DNA of 64,000 nt from Fratercula arctica (GCA_947846985.1 CANTUZ010000003.1:56182096-56246095), one strand, 5' to 3'. Shown: positions 41,184 to 53,683, numbered from the stretch's first letter. Notes: generated by a model not told the origin, from the letters alone. Made by a program: numbers and translations.

Positions 41184-41218
41184 TCTCTGAAAGAAAGCTC
41201 TTCTCTGAAAGAAGCTCT
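41184..41218. repeat. 18/17-bp tandem duplication
   Basis: Two adjacent copies of a TCTCTGAAAGAA(A)GCTCT unit, differing by one A. Confidence 0.88.
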
Positions 41219-42604
41219 TCTGTTGCTGCATGCCAGTAGAACAGACCTAGAAGATGGAAAAGACTTTGCAGACTTTAACTCTTGACCAACCCCAGGACTT
41301 ACAGTAGCAGTGATGTAAAACAGCAGAAATCACGTGCTGAATTTCTGATGCTAGTTGGCTAGTTTGTTTGTTTCTTTCTCAGAGGTTTTTAACTCTCTGT
41401 GGTTTTAAAAAGCCATGTCTGCACTTCAGAAATCCCCCTGTGAAGCCTGCTTGCTTCAGTTGCTAAGGGGGTTAGGTGCACGTTGTGAGCCTTGAGCCAG
41501 GGATCCTTTACCACCTTGGGGAAATCAGGACCCAGCTGGCCAAGACTTCAGGTAGTCTAACTCCTCGAGAGCTAGAAATTGCCTTTCATAGTGTGTGCAG
41601 TTACATACAGCAGAGAACACACAGAATAATGTCAGTGCTAGACGTAATCCAAGAATTCCCATGTCACTGGTACGCATTTGGACCTCTTAGTAGGATACAC
41701 CTTCTTTACAGCATGAAAGGTATTCAGGCTCTGCTCTCACTTTACGTGTCCAATATGGCTGCATTAGTTCTGTCCTAAATCCTCTCCGCCTGATGTAGGT
41801 GGTAACACAGTGTGCACAGCAGAGGAAATTCAAGACTAGAAAAATGAAGCAATGTAAGCAGGATCAGAGGATGAGAACAGAGCCAGAAAGAGAAGCAAGG
41901 AAAAAGATATACTATTATTCCGTCCTAACCCTTACAACTATCTCTGTCTTCTTATTGCGAATTAGTGTAACTGAAGTGTACTATTAGACAGAGTTAGACT
42001 AAAGTGGTGTGGTTTTAGCATAATGCAGACAGTCTTGTTGACTATTTGAATTATTTTTTAACAATGAAAAAGTAATAAAACCTTAAGTCTTCATCTATTT
42101 TCTGTGTTGAAGACCAGCACAAATTATATGCCTCAGTCTGGATTATAGTAATTTAAACAGAATGACATGAGTTGTACTAACTGCCAAAGGTCTGTAGATG
42201 ATACCTTTAATACCAGTGTTCAGTAAGCACAGCAAGAGTAGAAAGTGGCTTTAATTCAGTACATTAAATAATTGACTAAGTCACTGATTTGGTGCGGGGT
42301 ATCTTGGCATCTGAAATTCCCAGGAAAAGTAAACATATTCATAACTAAGAGCAAGCTATATAGAGTAACCATTTTAAAAGAAAAAATAAGCAATAATAAA
42401 AGTAGCACTGCTCCTTCTTGCCTGACAGTTTTGAGTTATAAAAAATTAATTACATAATTATGATTCCCTTCATTAAACATAAAGTTGACAAGGAAATCAG
42501 TGCAACGGACATTGAATAGCACTGAATTCAGTTTCAAAATAAATTTGCCCCAAAACTGAAGTTTGAAATCCACAGCTGAATAATGGTTCTTACGAAGAAC
42601 CATA

Positions 42605-42835
42605 CTCTACTCCGCTCTCGTGAGACCCCCATCTGGAATATTGCATCCAGCTCTGGAGCCCCCAGCATAAGAAGGACATGGACCTGTCAGAGCAAGTCCA
42701 GAGGAGGGACACAAAGATGATCAGAGGGCTGGAGCACCTCTCCTATAAAGACATGCTGAAAGAGTCAGGGTTGTTCAGCCTGGAGAAGAGAAGGCTCCAG
42801 GGAGACCTTATAGCAGCCTTCCAGTACCTAAAGGG
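42605..42835 (+). mobile_element. CR1 (group A), left part, split by a younger CR1
   Basis: 5' segment of an outer CR1 copy. Translated, it reads YSALVRP-type sequence (with one extra C in the proline run at about 42625), then [28 protein letters not shown] and [10 protein letters not shown]. It matches the corresponding part of the copy at 839-2015, for example the AAFQYLKG block near 1671-1694. The element stops matching at 42835, where the inner CR1 starts, and resumes at 43214. The hexamer AAAGGG at 42830-42835 is repeated at 43214-43219. Confidence 0.92.
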
Positions 42836-43154
42836 ACTGTTTAGTTTGAGGAAGAGGAGGCTCAGGGGAGACCTAATCACTCTCTACAACTACTTGAAAG
42901 GACATTGTAGAGAGGTTGGTGCTGGTCTCTTCTCACAGGTAATTACCAATAGAACAAGAGGGAATGGCTTCAAGCTGCAAGAGGGTAGGTTTAGGCTGGA
43001 CATTAGGAAAAAATTATTCACAGAAAGAGTGGTCAGACACTGGAATAGGCTGCCCAGGGAGGTGGTGGAGTCACCATCCCTGAGTGTGTTTAAGTTGTTT
43101 AGATGTGGTGTTAGGGGATATGGTGTAGGGCAGAACTTTGTAGAGTGGGGTTGA
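42678..43154 (+). pseudogene. Chimeric CR1 ORF2 fragment across the nested junction
   Basis: A 158-codon open frame that begins in the outer (group A) CR1 and continues without shift into the inner (group B) CR1. The insertion point keeps the frame, so the conserved block [20 protein letters not shown] is followed at once by its counterpart [20 protein letters not shown]. The fused product would thus carry this segment twice. After [14 protein letters not shown] the frame continues through what is normally the end of ORF2, with divergent residues, to TGA at 43152-43154. It lacks the endonuclease and the catalytic palm, has no promoter or evidence of expression, and is best read as an accidental fusion of two dead fragments. 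Confidence 0.85.
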
Positions 43155-43213
43155 TGGTTGGACTCGATAATCCCAAGGGTCTTTTCCAACCTAAATGATT
43201 CTATGATTCTATG
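42836..43213 (+). mobile_element. CR1 (group B) inserted into the group A copy
   Basis: A 378-bp 5'-truncated CR1 of the same type as those at 54037-54483 and 59451-60604. It starts at the GLFSL block, continues through [36 protein letters not shown] and [14 protein letters not shown], and ends with two terminal octamers (about 43196-43213). Its last codons carry substitutions, and the ORF runs past the usual stop to 43154. The flanking AAAGGG hexamers (42830-42835 and 43214-43219) look like a target-site duplication. Taking out the insert plus one hexamer gives exactly the spacing seen in the uninterrupted copy at 839-2015. Orientation is the same as the host element. Confidence 0.93.
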
Positions 43214-43543
43214 AAAGGGGGCCTACAGCAAAGATGGGGAGGGACTTTTTATCAGGGAGTGGAGCGATAGGACTAGGTGTAACAGTTTTAAACTAAAAAA
43301 GGATAGATTTAAATTAGATATTAGGAAGAAATTCTTTACTGTGAGGGAGGTGAGACACTGGAACAGGCTGCCCAGAGAAGCTACTGATGCCCCTTCCATG
43401 GAAGTGTTTGAGGCCAGGCTGGATGGGGCTTTGAGCAGCCTGGTCTAGTGGGAGGTGTCCCTGCCCATGGCAGGGGGGGTGGAACTGGGTGATCTTTAAG
43501 GTCCCTTCCAACTTTAACCATTCTATGATTCTGTGATTCTATG
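43214..43543 (+). mobile_element. CR1 (group A), right part, after the nested insertion
   Basis: The outer element resumes at AAAGGG, continues through the equivalent of GAYSKDGEGLF and the [20 protein letters not shown] region, and ends in the group A 3' untranslated region ('GGAGGTGTCCCTGCCCATG', 'GATCTTTAAGGTCCC') with three octamers up to 43543. The coding part is degraded by substitutions. The ORF2 end is TAG at about 43446-43448. Confidence 0.92.
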
Positions 43544-46500
43544 GTTTCACTGTTGTCCTTTTTGCTTTTCAAAAGATTTGGTGAATGTTTCCTACTCCTA
43601 TCCATGTGAGAAAAATGGCAGCAACAAAATCATATATCCTTTTACCTTTTTCTTTTTAGGACTACTTAATATCCACATTTCAGTACTTTAAAATAACACA
43701 TGTAAAGTAGAGTTCACTGCTTTTCTTTTACATGATTAATGAATTCATATGTCAAAAGAGTCATATATTCTTTCCCTATAATGTTCACTTCCCGTGTGTT
43801 GGAGGTGTATGTAATTTAACACAAAAACATGTACAGGACTTTGGAAAAGTCCCTGGTTCTGGTCACAGTTACTCAGAATGATTCATAAGATACAGTTGTT
43901 CACAACTTTGACTACTTTCTATTCTAATATTTTACTCCTAGGAATCATAAATCAAGTGGTAAAAGTCAATCTGATGACATGCTGTTGCTAAATTGCATTT
44001 CACTGTGTAAGTATATTTTTAGTCAATACTCTGCAGGAAGAACTCTGACTGATGTTTCTATAGATATGGTGGACTAGCAACTATGTCTTTCTTGTTTACA
44101 AAGCTCAATGAAATGTCAGGCATTATGTTTGATCCTCCACAGCCTTGTACATTTTTTAGTTTTCTGCATTATTCTGATTCAGTAGCATTTTTCATGGAGT
44201 TTAAATAGGTACCAATAATCCCACAAGGCTGTTGGAAATCAGGGTCTTTTTGTGTACAAAGTGCTGAAAAGTTGTTTGTGAGGGATCTCTGCAGTGCACT
44301 CAAAATCAGTTCATCTTTCAAATTTCAGAGGAATGACAGTATACATTGCCAAATTGAGAAAATTGTCAGTAAGGATGGAAATATAGCCAGGAAAATTCTC
44401 ATAATGGAACAATGCACACACAGAAATATGCATTTTAAGCAACAAAAAAGTTAAAGATAACAAAATGGAATAAAAGTAGCCTTGAGTACATCTATTATAC
44501 ATTCCTTTCTACGTATGCTACTCACACCTTAAGAAAGTTATTTCACTTTTCTTTTCTGGTCAGTGTTAGTTTAAGTCACTGTTGTTTGCCTTTAGGGGAT
44601 ATTACCAGGAGCAGTCAGAATTGTTAGTTCTAGCAGCAGTGCTGGTGTTTGATAAGCATCCTGAGGAGATGGCATATAGTACCAAATCTTCTGCATTCAG
44701 TCCCTGTGATGTAGGCATAATTACACTAATATTAAGACTAGAGGCACCTTAAGCATCATGTTAATGTTGCTCATGTTTCAATTTCTTTCTTATACTTAAG
44801 TATTGTAGCTCCTGTGACTTACAAGTTGTATGAAGTCATACGTTTCAGATACCATGTTTCAGTTTTCACTCATGAGTCTACCAGAAAAGTCTTTAACCTT
44901 TAGGTAATTTTTTTCCTGGTTCTATGTTTGAATTCCATGGTTATTAAACTTAAATACACATTAAATCCACAACTGGCTTTATAAAGTAACTAGTATGGTC
45001 ATATCCCCTGTATAAAATTAGATTAATTATAGATTGTGTTCACTCCCTTTCTCCTTTTATTCTACATCAAACTTCATTACTTTTCCACTGCAACTTGTTC
45101 TGGAGAGTTTGAAATTATTCTTCATATTCAGAAGGTACTCAAGATAAGTCTTCTGTGTTGCAACACAAACTATTTGCTACTTTGTCTCCTTCCTCCATTT
45201 AAAAATGTCAAAGATTAAGCACTACACAGTGTTGAAGGATGTCCCACTGTGACATTCACAACAAAAGAAGATCCCCTAGAATTCAATAAATAAAAGACAT
45301 TTTACATTTATGTCAGTGAAGACGTGATCATTGCTGGTTATAGAAGTAGGCAAGGGTGGTAGAGTTTTACCAAGCCAAACTCGGTGGGTGTATGGATAAC
45401 TGTGCGTATACAAGTCTCTAAGTACTGTATGATTCAGTCTGTTGTTCTTGTCACCTACTTTCATCGCACTCATTTTTTTTCTCCCCAAATGCTCAAGTGT
45501 TTCTGTTGAAAGAGGCTGCTTTCACCTTAGTGCTCCATCCTGTTTTCAGGCAGGAACACAAAAGCATTGACTGCTAAATTGCCTGCAGCCTTTCCTGTTA
45601 GAGCAGACTTGAAGAGCTTCCTTAACCACAGTGTCTCCTTTCTTAACACCATCACTCAGTCTGTATGAGCGTTTCGGGCACTTGAGCCATGTGTCACACT
45701 CCTAGCAGCAGACCCTCTGCTGTTAGTGTCTCTCTAGACATGTTGCCAGCAGCATCAGAGAGGACATTACTGATCAGCTGGTCCTGTTGCTGCACAGCCC
45801 CCACAATGTGTGTGGGGATTTCTCTCACCTAATTTTACCTTTCTGAAAGTTTCTTCCCTACAAAACACAGGATCCTCCTTACTAAGTTTTTTAAAACCTT
45901 TTTTTTTTCCTCTCTCGGTTTTTTTTCAAAGTTATTAAAAATAATTTCTGTAAAACATGTCATCACATGTACCCCAGTCCCTCAGCTGAAATTCACATGA
46001 CTACTCTGGAACTATTTCCAGAGCTGTCTGAACATCTTCTTATGTTTTTCAGCTGTGTTTTAAGGTTTCAACATCTGAGCTACGCTGAGGAAAATATACC
46101 CACTGTTTAAAATTCTATAGTTTCAGTGCGCCCAAGATCTGCAAAATTTTTCTTTCTGCCTGTGCTTCCTCTATCTTTTCTTTCCTTTGGTCCTTTTCTG
46201 ACTTTTCAGTTCACTCCTTTTCCCCTTTTAAGTCCTCTCCCACTTTCTGCTTTGCATCCTCTTTAAGGTTAAATTCTACCATAGGAAGAGCCTTTCCCAT
46301 TCTCTGCACCACAATGTGCAAAGTCTGATTCTTTTTTATTGTTTGGTTGGAAACCTGGCCTAAATACAAGAAAAAAGGTTGTGCTTCTTTCAAGCTTAGA
46401 GAATCATTAACCTGAAACAAATGTATAAGCAAAAGTAAGAAGTGAGATCATTTAAAAATAGGGTTAATATTTGTTTCACTGAATAATGGATACACTGACC

Positions 46501-47644
46501 TTTAAAGAGAGTTGTTTTTGGACAGTTCTGTCAGCATTTCATTTTGTTTTCTCTTTATACCTACAAAATTCCTCTTCTTTAAAGTGCAGTGTACACTTGT
46601 GCTCTGCTACAGTTGCAGCACAATTTCCCACTTTTAACTTTTTGTTGAAAGACCCTTTAATTTTTTCTAAAAGTTCCTTTTTAATGAAAATTCTTTTATG
46701 TTCATTAAATGTCAGAGCAGATTCAGAAAAGAGGAAAAGGAAAAAGAAATATTAATATAAAATGCATATACATATGCTCAGAAGTCATGTAAAGATTCTG
46801 TCTTCTATACTGAATTTTTCATTATAGGCTTTCTCTGTTTTTTCTTTCTCTTTTTACTTATTCAGAAGTCCAGAGTCACGAAGAAGTGTTATTTAGCTTT
46901 CACAGAGGGTAACTGACTTGAGAAGTGAGGTATGTTGGCCTTTTCTTTTGTTGTGTGCTCTCACCTAGCTGAATATTCATTGGAAGTAGGTGCTTGTTTT
47001 ATGATAATCATATGAGATGTAACTGCAGGATGGCCCAGAGACCTCTTTGAAGAGTTCCATCAGAAGGGGATTTCATCTGTGCTTCAAACATACCTTGAAC
47101 AAAACATTTTTGAAAACGTCATATTTTTCTAGTCTTGCTGAAGTAAGAGACAGATGGGAACAACATATCATCTAGTCTGACCCTCTATATACCACAGGTC
47201 AATAAGGTTCACACAAATACTTCATAATATCTGAAGATATATTTAAGCCAGATGTTTCAGTTCTCAAATTGCTGTAGGTAGAAGTAAAGACAGACTAAAG
47301 CACAATCAGTGCCTTAGGGTTCTTCATATTTGGAAAACTGTTATGGTGAAATGATTCCAGCAGGCAAATCATGTCAGACACAGCAATTCTTCCTTCTTCT
47401 CTGTTTCCTCATACAATGTCTACCAAGCTTGGGAGAAAATTCCCTTATTTATGCAAAGCCAGCACCTGGTGTTAGCCTACATAAGTGAGCTATGCGCTGC
47501 AGAGATTTGGTGTTGCAAAGTTGACCCACACTACTCACTATCCACCTTGATTTTATATATATTTTTATATATGTGTGTGTGTTTGTGTAAAGAAACAGCA
47601 ATTCCTTATTTGATTTCTGTCCGCCACTTTGTCAGGTCAATTTA
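43544..47644. other. AT-rich non-coding sequence, nothing recognised
   Basis: No gene or interspersed repeat recognised in 4.1 kb. A moderately GC-richer patch lies at about 45490-45830 with no identifiable content. Short TA/TG tracts lie at about 47554-47583. Confidence 0.6.
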
Positions 47645-48326
47645 AAAAGACTGATTGAGCTAGAAGCACCCAGACTGGAGATTGCTCTGGAGGCTAATCA
47701 GGAGGGGAAATGTGGACTTCAGATCCACCACCCCCGGTGGGGTGACCAAGGCTAAGAGGATCTGCAGAGACTTAAGAACTTCTGGAGAGATTAAGCCTAT
47801 GTTAATATTTGTGATACCGTTCTCTGGCACTGCATTCAGCTGGCATGGAGCAGCTCCTGTCTGCCCTGTCAGACTCTCTGACCCTCTGAAAGAGGGTGTC
47901 TGAGTCCAGTGCATCTTTTGGGAATGGTCTTCAGCTGTTCTGGCTCTGGAGCCACACCTGGGTTTGTCAGGGACAGCCTTTGTCGGCATGGAGCACAATC
48001 GGTGACTGCTCCAGCAGTTTGGCTGTGCAAAATGAATGACTCCCAGTGCCCAGGAGGGTTCCCTAGAGCTGTTTGATGTGTCAATGTCTCAGGGACTGGA
48101 AAGGGTGACAGCATGAAAGAAATTCTCTAGGTAGCAGTTCGCTGCCATGTGGAAGCTGCTGTGTAACTCCCCAGAAGCAAGGACGTGCACTGTGGGCTGG
48201 GAGAGACGTGCATAAATTTTAATAACTTTACTTTTAATTTCCATTTTACCTTCGTTATTTTGAGGTTTTGCTACTTGAAAATTTTTCTGTTCTTCATGTA
48301 ATAAAATTTGGCTTTTTATTGTTACA
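47645..48326. other. Unclassified GC-richer block, possible LTR or exon
   Basis: About 550 bases (47645-48215) are visibly GC-richer than their surroundings. They are followed by an AT-rich tail with AATAAA at 48300-48305 and the sequence GGCTTTTTATTGTTACA ending at 48326. The layout would fit an LTR, with a GC-rich body, a polyadenylation signal and a CA end. I could not find a matching TG start with terminal symmetry or a flanking duplication. A small perfect hairpin (ACCCTCT-GAA-AGAGGGT) lies at 47881-47897. Overlapping open frames occur on both strands (112 codons minus at 47660-47998, 73 plus at 47682-47903), with no known domain. Alternatives are an old retroviral LTR, a terminal exon of a noncoding transcript, or just a GC-rich patch. 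Confidence 0.35.
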
Positions 48327-48696
48327 GGCCTTTAGACTTTCTTTAGAAACCATTCTAGGAGAGGCAGATTCACATCAAAGCCCTGGCCAGCTAGTCCCAA
48401 CAATCTCTGTTACTTGAGAAAGATATGGAGAAAAAGACATGAGAAGTGCCACAGACTACTTGCATGCAGAAGAAAATGAGATTTTTTTCCTATTCCTGTC
48501 AGAACCCAGTTGAGTCCCAAAGGGTAAGATTTAAAAGTGTTTGTCTAACACCGTAACTTCCTATTCTTTTCCAACAAGATACTTTCTTATTAGAAACAAA
48601 GGGCTGTAGGATGGTATTGAAGATTTTTTCTCTGGTAGGAGTAACCTGGGATTTAACTTCTACAGCCTTTCTTTTTTGGAAACAAGTTAAGAGAGT
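48327..48696. other. Non-coding sequence, nothing recognised
   Basis: No gene or repeat seen between the GC-richer block and the CR1 stub. Confidence 0.6.
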
Positions 48697-48744
48697 CTTG
48701 ATCTTTAAGGTCTCTTCCAACCCAAACCGTTCTATGATTCTATG
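48697..48744 (+). mobile_element. CR1 3'-terminal stub, 48 bp
   Basis: Only the last part of a CR1 is present: 'GATCTTTAAGGTCTCTTCC', 'CAACCCAAACC' and two terminal octamers ending at 48744. No coding part remains. It matches the ends of the copies at 9634-9790 and 43214-43543. Confidence 0.85.
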
Positions 48745-49720
48745 ACTTACTATGAAACAAAATGGTTTATGGCATTTAAAACAATCCCAATCCCATGTTC
48801 CATTCCTTGCACTAAAAGTGCAGCTTTACAAAGGGCCAAATTAATTCAATTTGCAGGACAGAACTTTGAAGCTTCTATTTTTTTGACCAGTAATAGGCTA
48901 TGTACTTAGTTGTTTGAGTCTTAAAGCCTAGCTGCAAAATGGTGAAGTCAATAGAACTCCTTTTCCTGACAGGACAGACTTTGATTAGACTATTTTACAA
49001 CCAATTTGAAACTTTCAGGAAAATTAAGTTTTAAAATGTCTTAAAACATTTTTTTCTTCTATTTCAGGTAATTGTTTTGGTTTTTTTTTAACGTGAGTGG
49101 CTAGGGATGAGAAATATTTTCTTGAGACAGAATAAAATTTTAGACTACAGCTTAAAAGGTATGTCAAACTCAGAGATCTAATATTAAAAATGTACCACAT
49201 AATGTCATCTCAGGTTCATATCTTTATTAGATAGATGATGGAGGCTGGTACATAGAGGTGTCTCAATAGTCCTGATCTCAGAGCAAATGGTCAAATTCCA
49301 GTGACAAAGAACAAGATGATCACATTACATTTTCTCTCTTCAGTTTTTAAGTACTAGAAAGGCAGTGCTTTCCTTAATTTATGATAAATGCTGAGGTGGA
49401 AGCTTCTCTTAGCAGACTTTTGGTCTCATACCATTGCTGAGAGGACAGCTACTTCTCATTCTCTCTTTCAGAACTGAAGTATCTTTCCACAAAACAAATA
49501 ATCGTCTCACCTCTGGCCAACGTCATTCACTTTTCTGCTAGAAGCCAGCAGCGTGTACTCTAACCTGGAACTGTGCTGGTGTGTGTTAACAGTTCTGCAA
49601 TTGCCTGTGGGGTCTGCTGTGCTGACCCTTCCTATGTCTTCAGTGTCCCAAGGCTCACTTGTCTCCTCCATCCTAGCCACTTCGTCCTATCTGCCATTGC
49701 AGAGAGAACTTCAAGAGAAG

Positions 49721-49737
49721 AAAAAAAAAAAAAAAAA
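49721..49737. repeat. A17 homopolymer
   Basis: Seventeen A after AGAG. The roughly 200 bases before it are GC-richer than average and carry overlapping 67- and 80-codon frames that read into the A-run. Without a polyadenylation signal or a recognisable parent gene I do not call a retrocopy. Confidence 0.85.
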
Positions 49738-52700
49738 GACTCAGGTTGTTCTCTGAAAGTCAACCCTTTTCTTAATAAGGTTCAAAAGAACTACAGCAAC
49801 TGGGAAGCCTGGTAGCATGTCTCGGTAACTGCTGCAATTCAAAGATTTCTAGGTGATATCAGAGACACAGTGCAACCACATACCTCAGCAGACCAGAGAC
49901 ACCATCCTTTTTCTGCCCCACCTCAACAAGCAAATTTTTAAACTCCACAGCTTCAGTCACATATTTCTTCTGGCAGAAGTCAATGTGAAGATGGCGCATT
50001 CTTATGGGTAGGTGTACCTCTGCTTGGATATTTTTGTACTTTGGTAATATTAATCCTATAAGCTACATTTATCATTTATGTCAGTGTTACTCAGATAGCA
50101 GGAATGTGGTTTGTGTTCCTCCTCATCTCACCAAACTTTCATCCACCAGGGAACAGAGAACATGCTGGGAGACAATTCACATAACACCAGCATCTCAATG
50201 CCAATGAAGCAATGAAAGAGAAAGATGACTTTGAATTTGCTGCACGCCTGAAGAAGAGAGCAGGAACACCCAGTTGGACTGCTTTTGTTTACAGGAACAC
50301 ATTTTAATTATGATTTACAGTTGCATAGGAATTCTGATCCACTGAACAAAGAGCAATTCGTCAAGATGAAAAGTTTGTTCCCTGTATGAAATCGAAACAA
50401 GACTTTGAAAAATCACTAAGCTAGAAATGGATTTTCAGACTCCTTAGAAAGGAACAGAAAGAATCAGGGAGTAATATAGAATGTTTTTTTGGGACTTATA
50501 CTCTTAGATCATCTCTTGAGCTATGTTACTCTGAGCAATAAAGATTTAAAGCAGGTGGCAGCATAATCCTTTATTATTGCTTTATAATTCTTTATTAATA
50601 TAAAAGTATTGTTTTCCTAATTCTATGCTAGCATCTTAAGATCTTACAGCCTTGTAAGTCTTCTTTCAGTCAGATCTTTACTTTCAAGGTTTAAAAACAT
50701 TTTCAGGCTTGTTCTGCCTATCAGTTACTACTAGAAATCCTCTAAGAACTGCTTATTATGTGATTTAGTTTTACGACTGTGGAGGACAAATAACTGTTCA
50801 TTATTTTTCATTGTGGTAGTGCAAAATGATTAGCAAATATTACTGCCAATCTCTCCAAGTGACAGTGTGGGAACTATCCAGATGCAACTACAGTTAATAA
50901 AAGGCTTTCTGTTAACTTGAGCAAGAAGTGGTTGGAGCTCTGACTGAGTAAATGAATTTGCCTGATTTCGTACTGAGATGGACTCCTCCTGCTCAGGGAC
51001 CTGATGTGCTAGTGCAGCGCTAACCAGGTCTTCAGTTGTGCTGCAGGTTTGGGAGAAAGGCTTTGTCATCAAGGCTCACCACTGCAGAATTTAGGCTCTC
51101 TCACTGATCGTCTGCAAGTGATGGCACTGAAATAGAGCCTTGCATTTCTGTCTCCCTTCTGCATTAAAGCTGCAAAAGTCTGCTACTTGTTGCGTCTTGC
51201 AGAGCTATTGCAGTTCCCAAACAGCCATTTAATTTGTATGCACAACCTCTTTTCTATGCAGTAGTTTCTGTAGCTAATTAAACCATGAAATAAATACCAT
51301 AACAAATGCCAGCGACCAAAAAAGTTGTACACAAATAAAAATCTCACCCTGCTCAGAACACAACTTCTACGAAGTGTACTGTATCTCAGCCCTGTGCAAA
51401 CATTCAGTCCCGTAATATGATATTGTCATTGCTAGTAATGGGCCACAAGCTTTGTAATGAATTTGCGAATCTCAGGACTGAGGCTTGACAGGCATACTCA
51501 ATCCAAACTTTTCTTGACCTGTTGCAGCTTTGTCTTACTTGTTTTAGCTGTAACAATAATTTCTGTAACTGACGATATTTATGTATTTTATTTTTACCAT
51601 CTTTGTGTGGCAAAAATGTAGGTTTACATAGGTAGCAGCAACTACAATTTTTCTACGTAGAATGAGATATTTGTAACTCTGACGTAATGGTGTAGTGTAG
51701 AGAAATACAGACCTGGTTGTTAAGTAATGAAGCCACAGGATGTGGCACAGAGGAGGGCAGTCATGGGGTGATAAAAGGTGGAGCACCCACCTGGTACTGG
51801 AAATCCCATGGCTATAAACAGCTCACCCATAGTCAGATAAAAAAACCTGCAAAACTCGTTTTAAATATCACAAAGAGAACAAAGAAATAGCATCTAGCAT
51901 ACATAAAAGGCACCATATATAGACAATTCAGGCATAATGTAGAGCTGTAGATCAAAGAAAGAAAGAAAAAAGCCTTAAAAGTATGATAGCAAACACATGG
52001 AAATTACTTCAAGGGTATCCTAGAAGGAGAGAAAGAAACTATCAAAATGAACATCACATTCCTCACAGAAAAGGACTCCAGGTGCTGGCAACTTGCCGTG
52101 ATACCTCACCACTGTCACCAGACTGAAACCACCAATGTTAGGACCCAGACGAGCAGGGGAAGGGCGATCATAAACACTGGGGAAAGGGGTGGAAGCTAAG
52201 AAGTGTGTGTATAAAAATTCTAACTGTATTATTATTCTTTCTTTTTCTGTAACGTTAAGATCTGGACTAATAATGACTATATTCTGAAGATTTCCTCTAT
52301 ACTAACAGTAAATTCTTGGGTTTATGTATGTATAATGTGTATTTCTGCTTTGCCCATAAACAAGATTTTGCGTGTAATACATGCTCACATCCATAACAAA
52401 AGGCAGTGATTTTAGTGGGGTTCAGGAGTTCACACAGTAGACGAATTTTATCCTACCCCAACCTCCGATTCCTGAAGTTCTGCAGCAATGCACTTCAGCC
52501 CAAAATTTCTCTCAATGTTGTCTAAAACCTGGAAGACTTTTTCTCCTGTGGCATCACTTCTGTACCAGCTCTTAGTTGCTTCTGCCCCCAGGGCCAGTCC
52601 CAGCTCCCTTGGGAACCGGTGGCATCTGCCTGCTAGCATGGTACACCTCCAAGTATGTGTGCAGTACATTGGGCTCAAACCTTGACCCTTCATTCAGCAG

Positions 52701-53640
52701 AAGTCCTGGGTACTTCTACAGTAGTATAGAAGAAGAATAGAAAATTGTGGGCTGTTACTCTGTATATATATAAATCTGAATCTCTGTCAGTATTGGGCAT
52801 GAACAGTGATTTTCATAAGATATTAGGAACTGCTTCTCAGAAATTAGTTTTTCTATGTGATAAGTATCAGTTTGTACTTCTGTAATTTATTTCATTTCTA
52901 CTTTACTAGTTTGCATAATATAATTTATTTCCTGTTTATGTTAAGGATTCAGGATGTGGCTAATTTAACATCGCTGTTAACCTTTTTTTTTGAGAAGATG
53001 GCAAAAGTCTAATCTTGGAGCTACATTTCAAATCTCATTGTTTATAAAGCATCTGGTTTATTAAAATTAGAGGCTCAGAGAATGACAGCACAAAAACTAA
53101 TATTTCTTTCCTTCCCTTATTTCCCCAGTGGAAGGAATATGTTTTTCCACTTCAATTAGTTTTCAATCTCCCTCCTGCAATATGATCAAAATGTTTCATG
53201 CTGGCCAAATTATTAGTGACAACCGAATGATACATGAAGAGTTGTATCTCAAATATGATTTAACAAACTGGTTGAGTCCTAAACACAGAGCAGACTGGCT
53301 TTCAATGGACCAGTTCAAGTTCAGTCCCAATATGGGGAAACTAATTCCACTATTTTTTGAACTACTGTTGGCAGTATATTTTAAAGTCTATTTTTTTCTG
53401 GCTTCTTAACACCTTCCCTACCTGACGTGCTCCATTGCCTATTATCATAGGTGTTCTAACAAGCAGTAAGTTCCCATTCTCATCAGCCAACCCTGAGCAG
53501 TTTCCTAGTTAGTGAGCCCAAATCTCTGAGTCACATTGCAAGATACATTTTTATTGTATTTTCTTTACAAACTCTCTGGGTAGCTATCCTCGTGGTTCCT
53601 GCAAGAACTTGTCCAGAGTACATGACACTGAAGAGAAATC

Positions 53641-53683
53641 TGTGCTAAGATAAGGACAGTGCTAGTCCTTATCAGTGCTAAGA
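53641..53683. repeat. Hairpin flanked by direct repeats
   Basis: GATAAGGAC at 53649-53657 pairs perfectly with GTCCTTATC at 53665-53673 across a 7-base loop. The hairpin is bracketed by GTGCTAAGA at 53642-53650 and 53675-53683. This is probably a local template-switch duplication. Confidence 0.85.

Larger units (their letters stand above)
39633..42604. other. Non-coding sequence with long homopolymers
   Basis: No gene recognised in 3 kb. It contains a (GTTTT)n tract ending in TTTTTACAG at 40173-40200, T31 at 40949-40979, A18 at 41154-41171 and an 18/17-bp tandem duplication at 41184-41218. A 100-codon frame at 41476-41778 has no recognised features. Confidence 0.6.

Noticed and set aside
48168..48326. 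TGTAAC and GTTACA as ends of a small inverted-repeat element
   Set aside because: The symmetry is only six bases and the flanks show no duplication, so it is not enough for an element call.
49560..49737. Possible processed retrocopy ending in A17
   Set aside because: It has no polyadenylation signal before the A-run, no recognisable parent gene and no flanking duplication.
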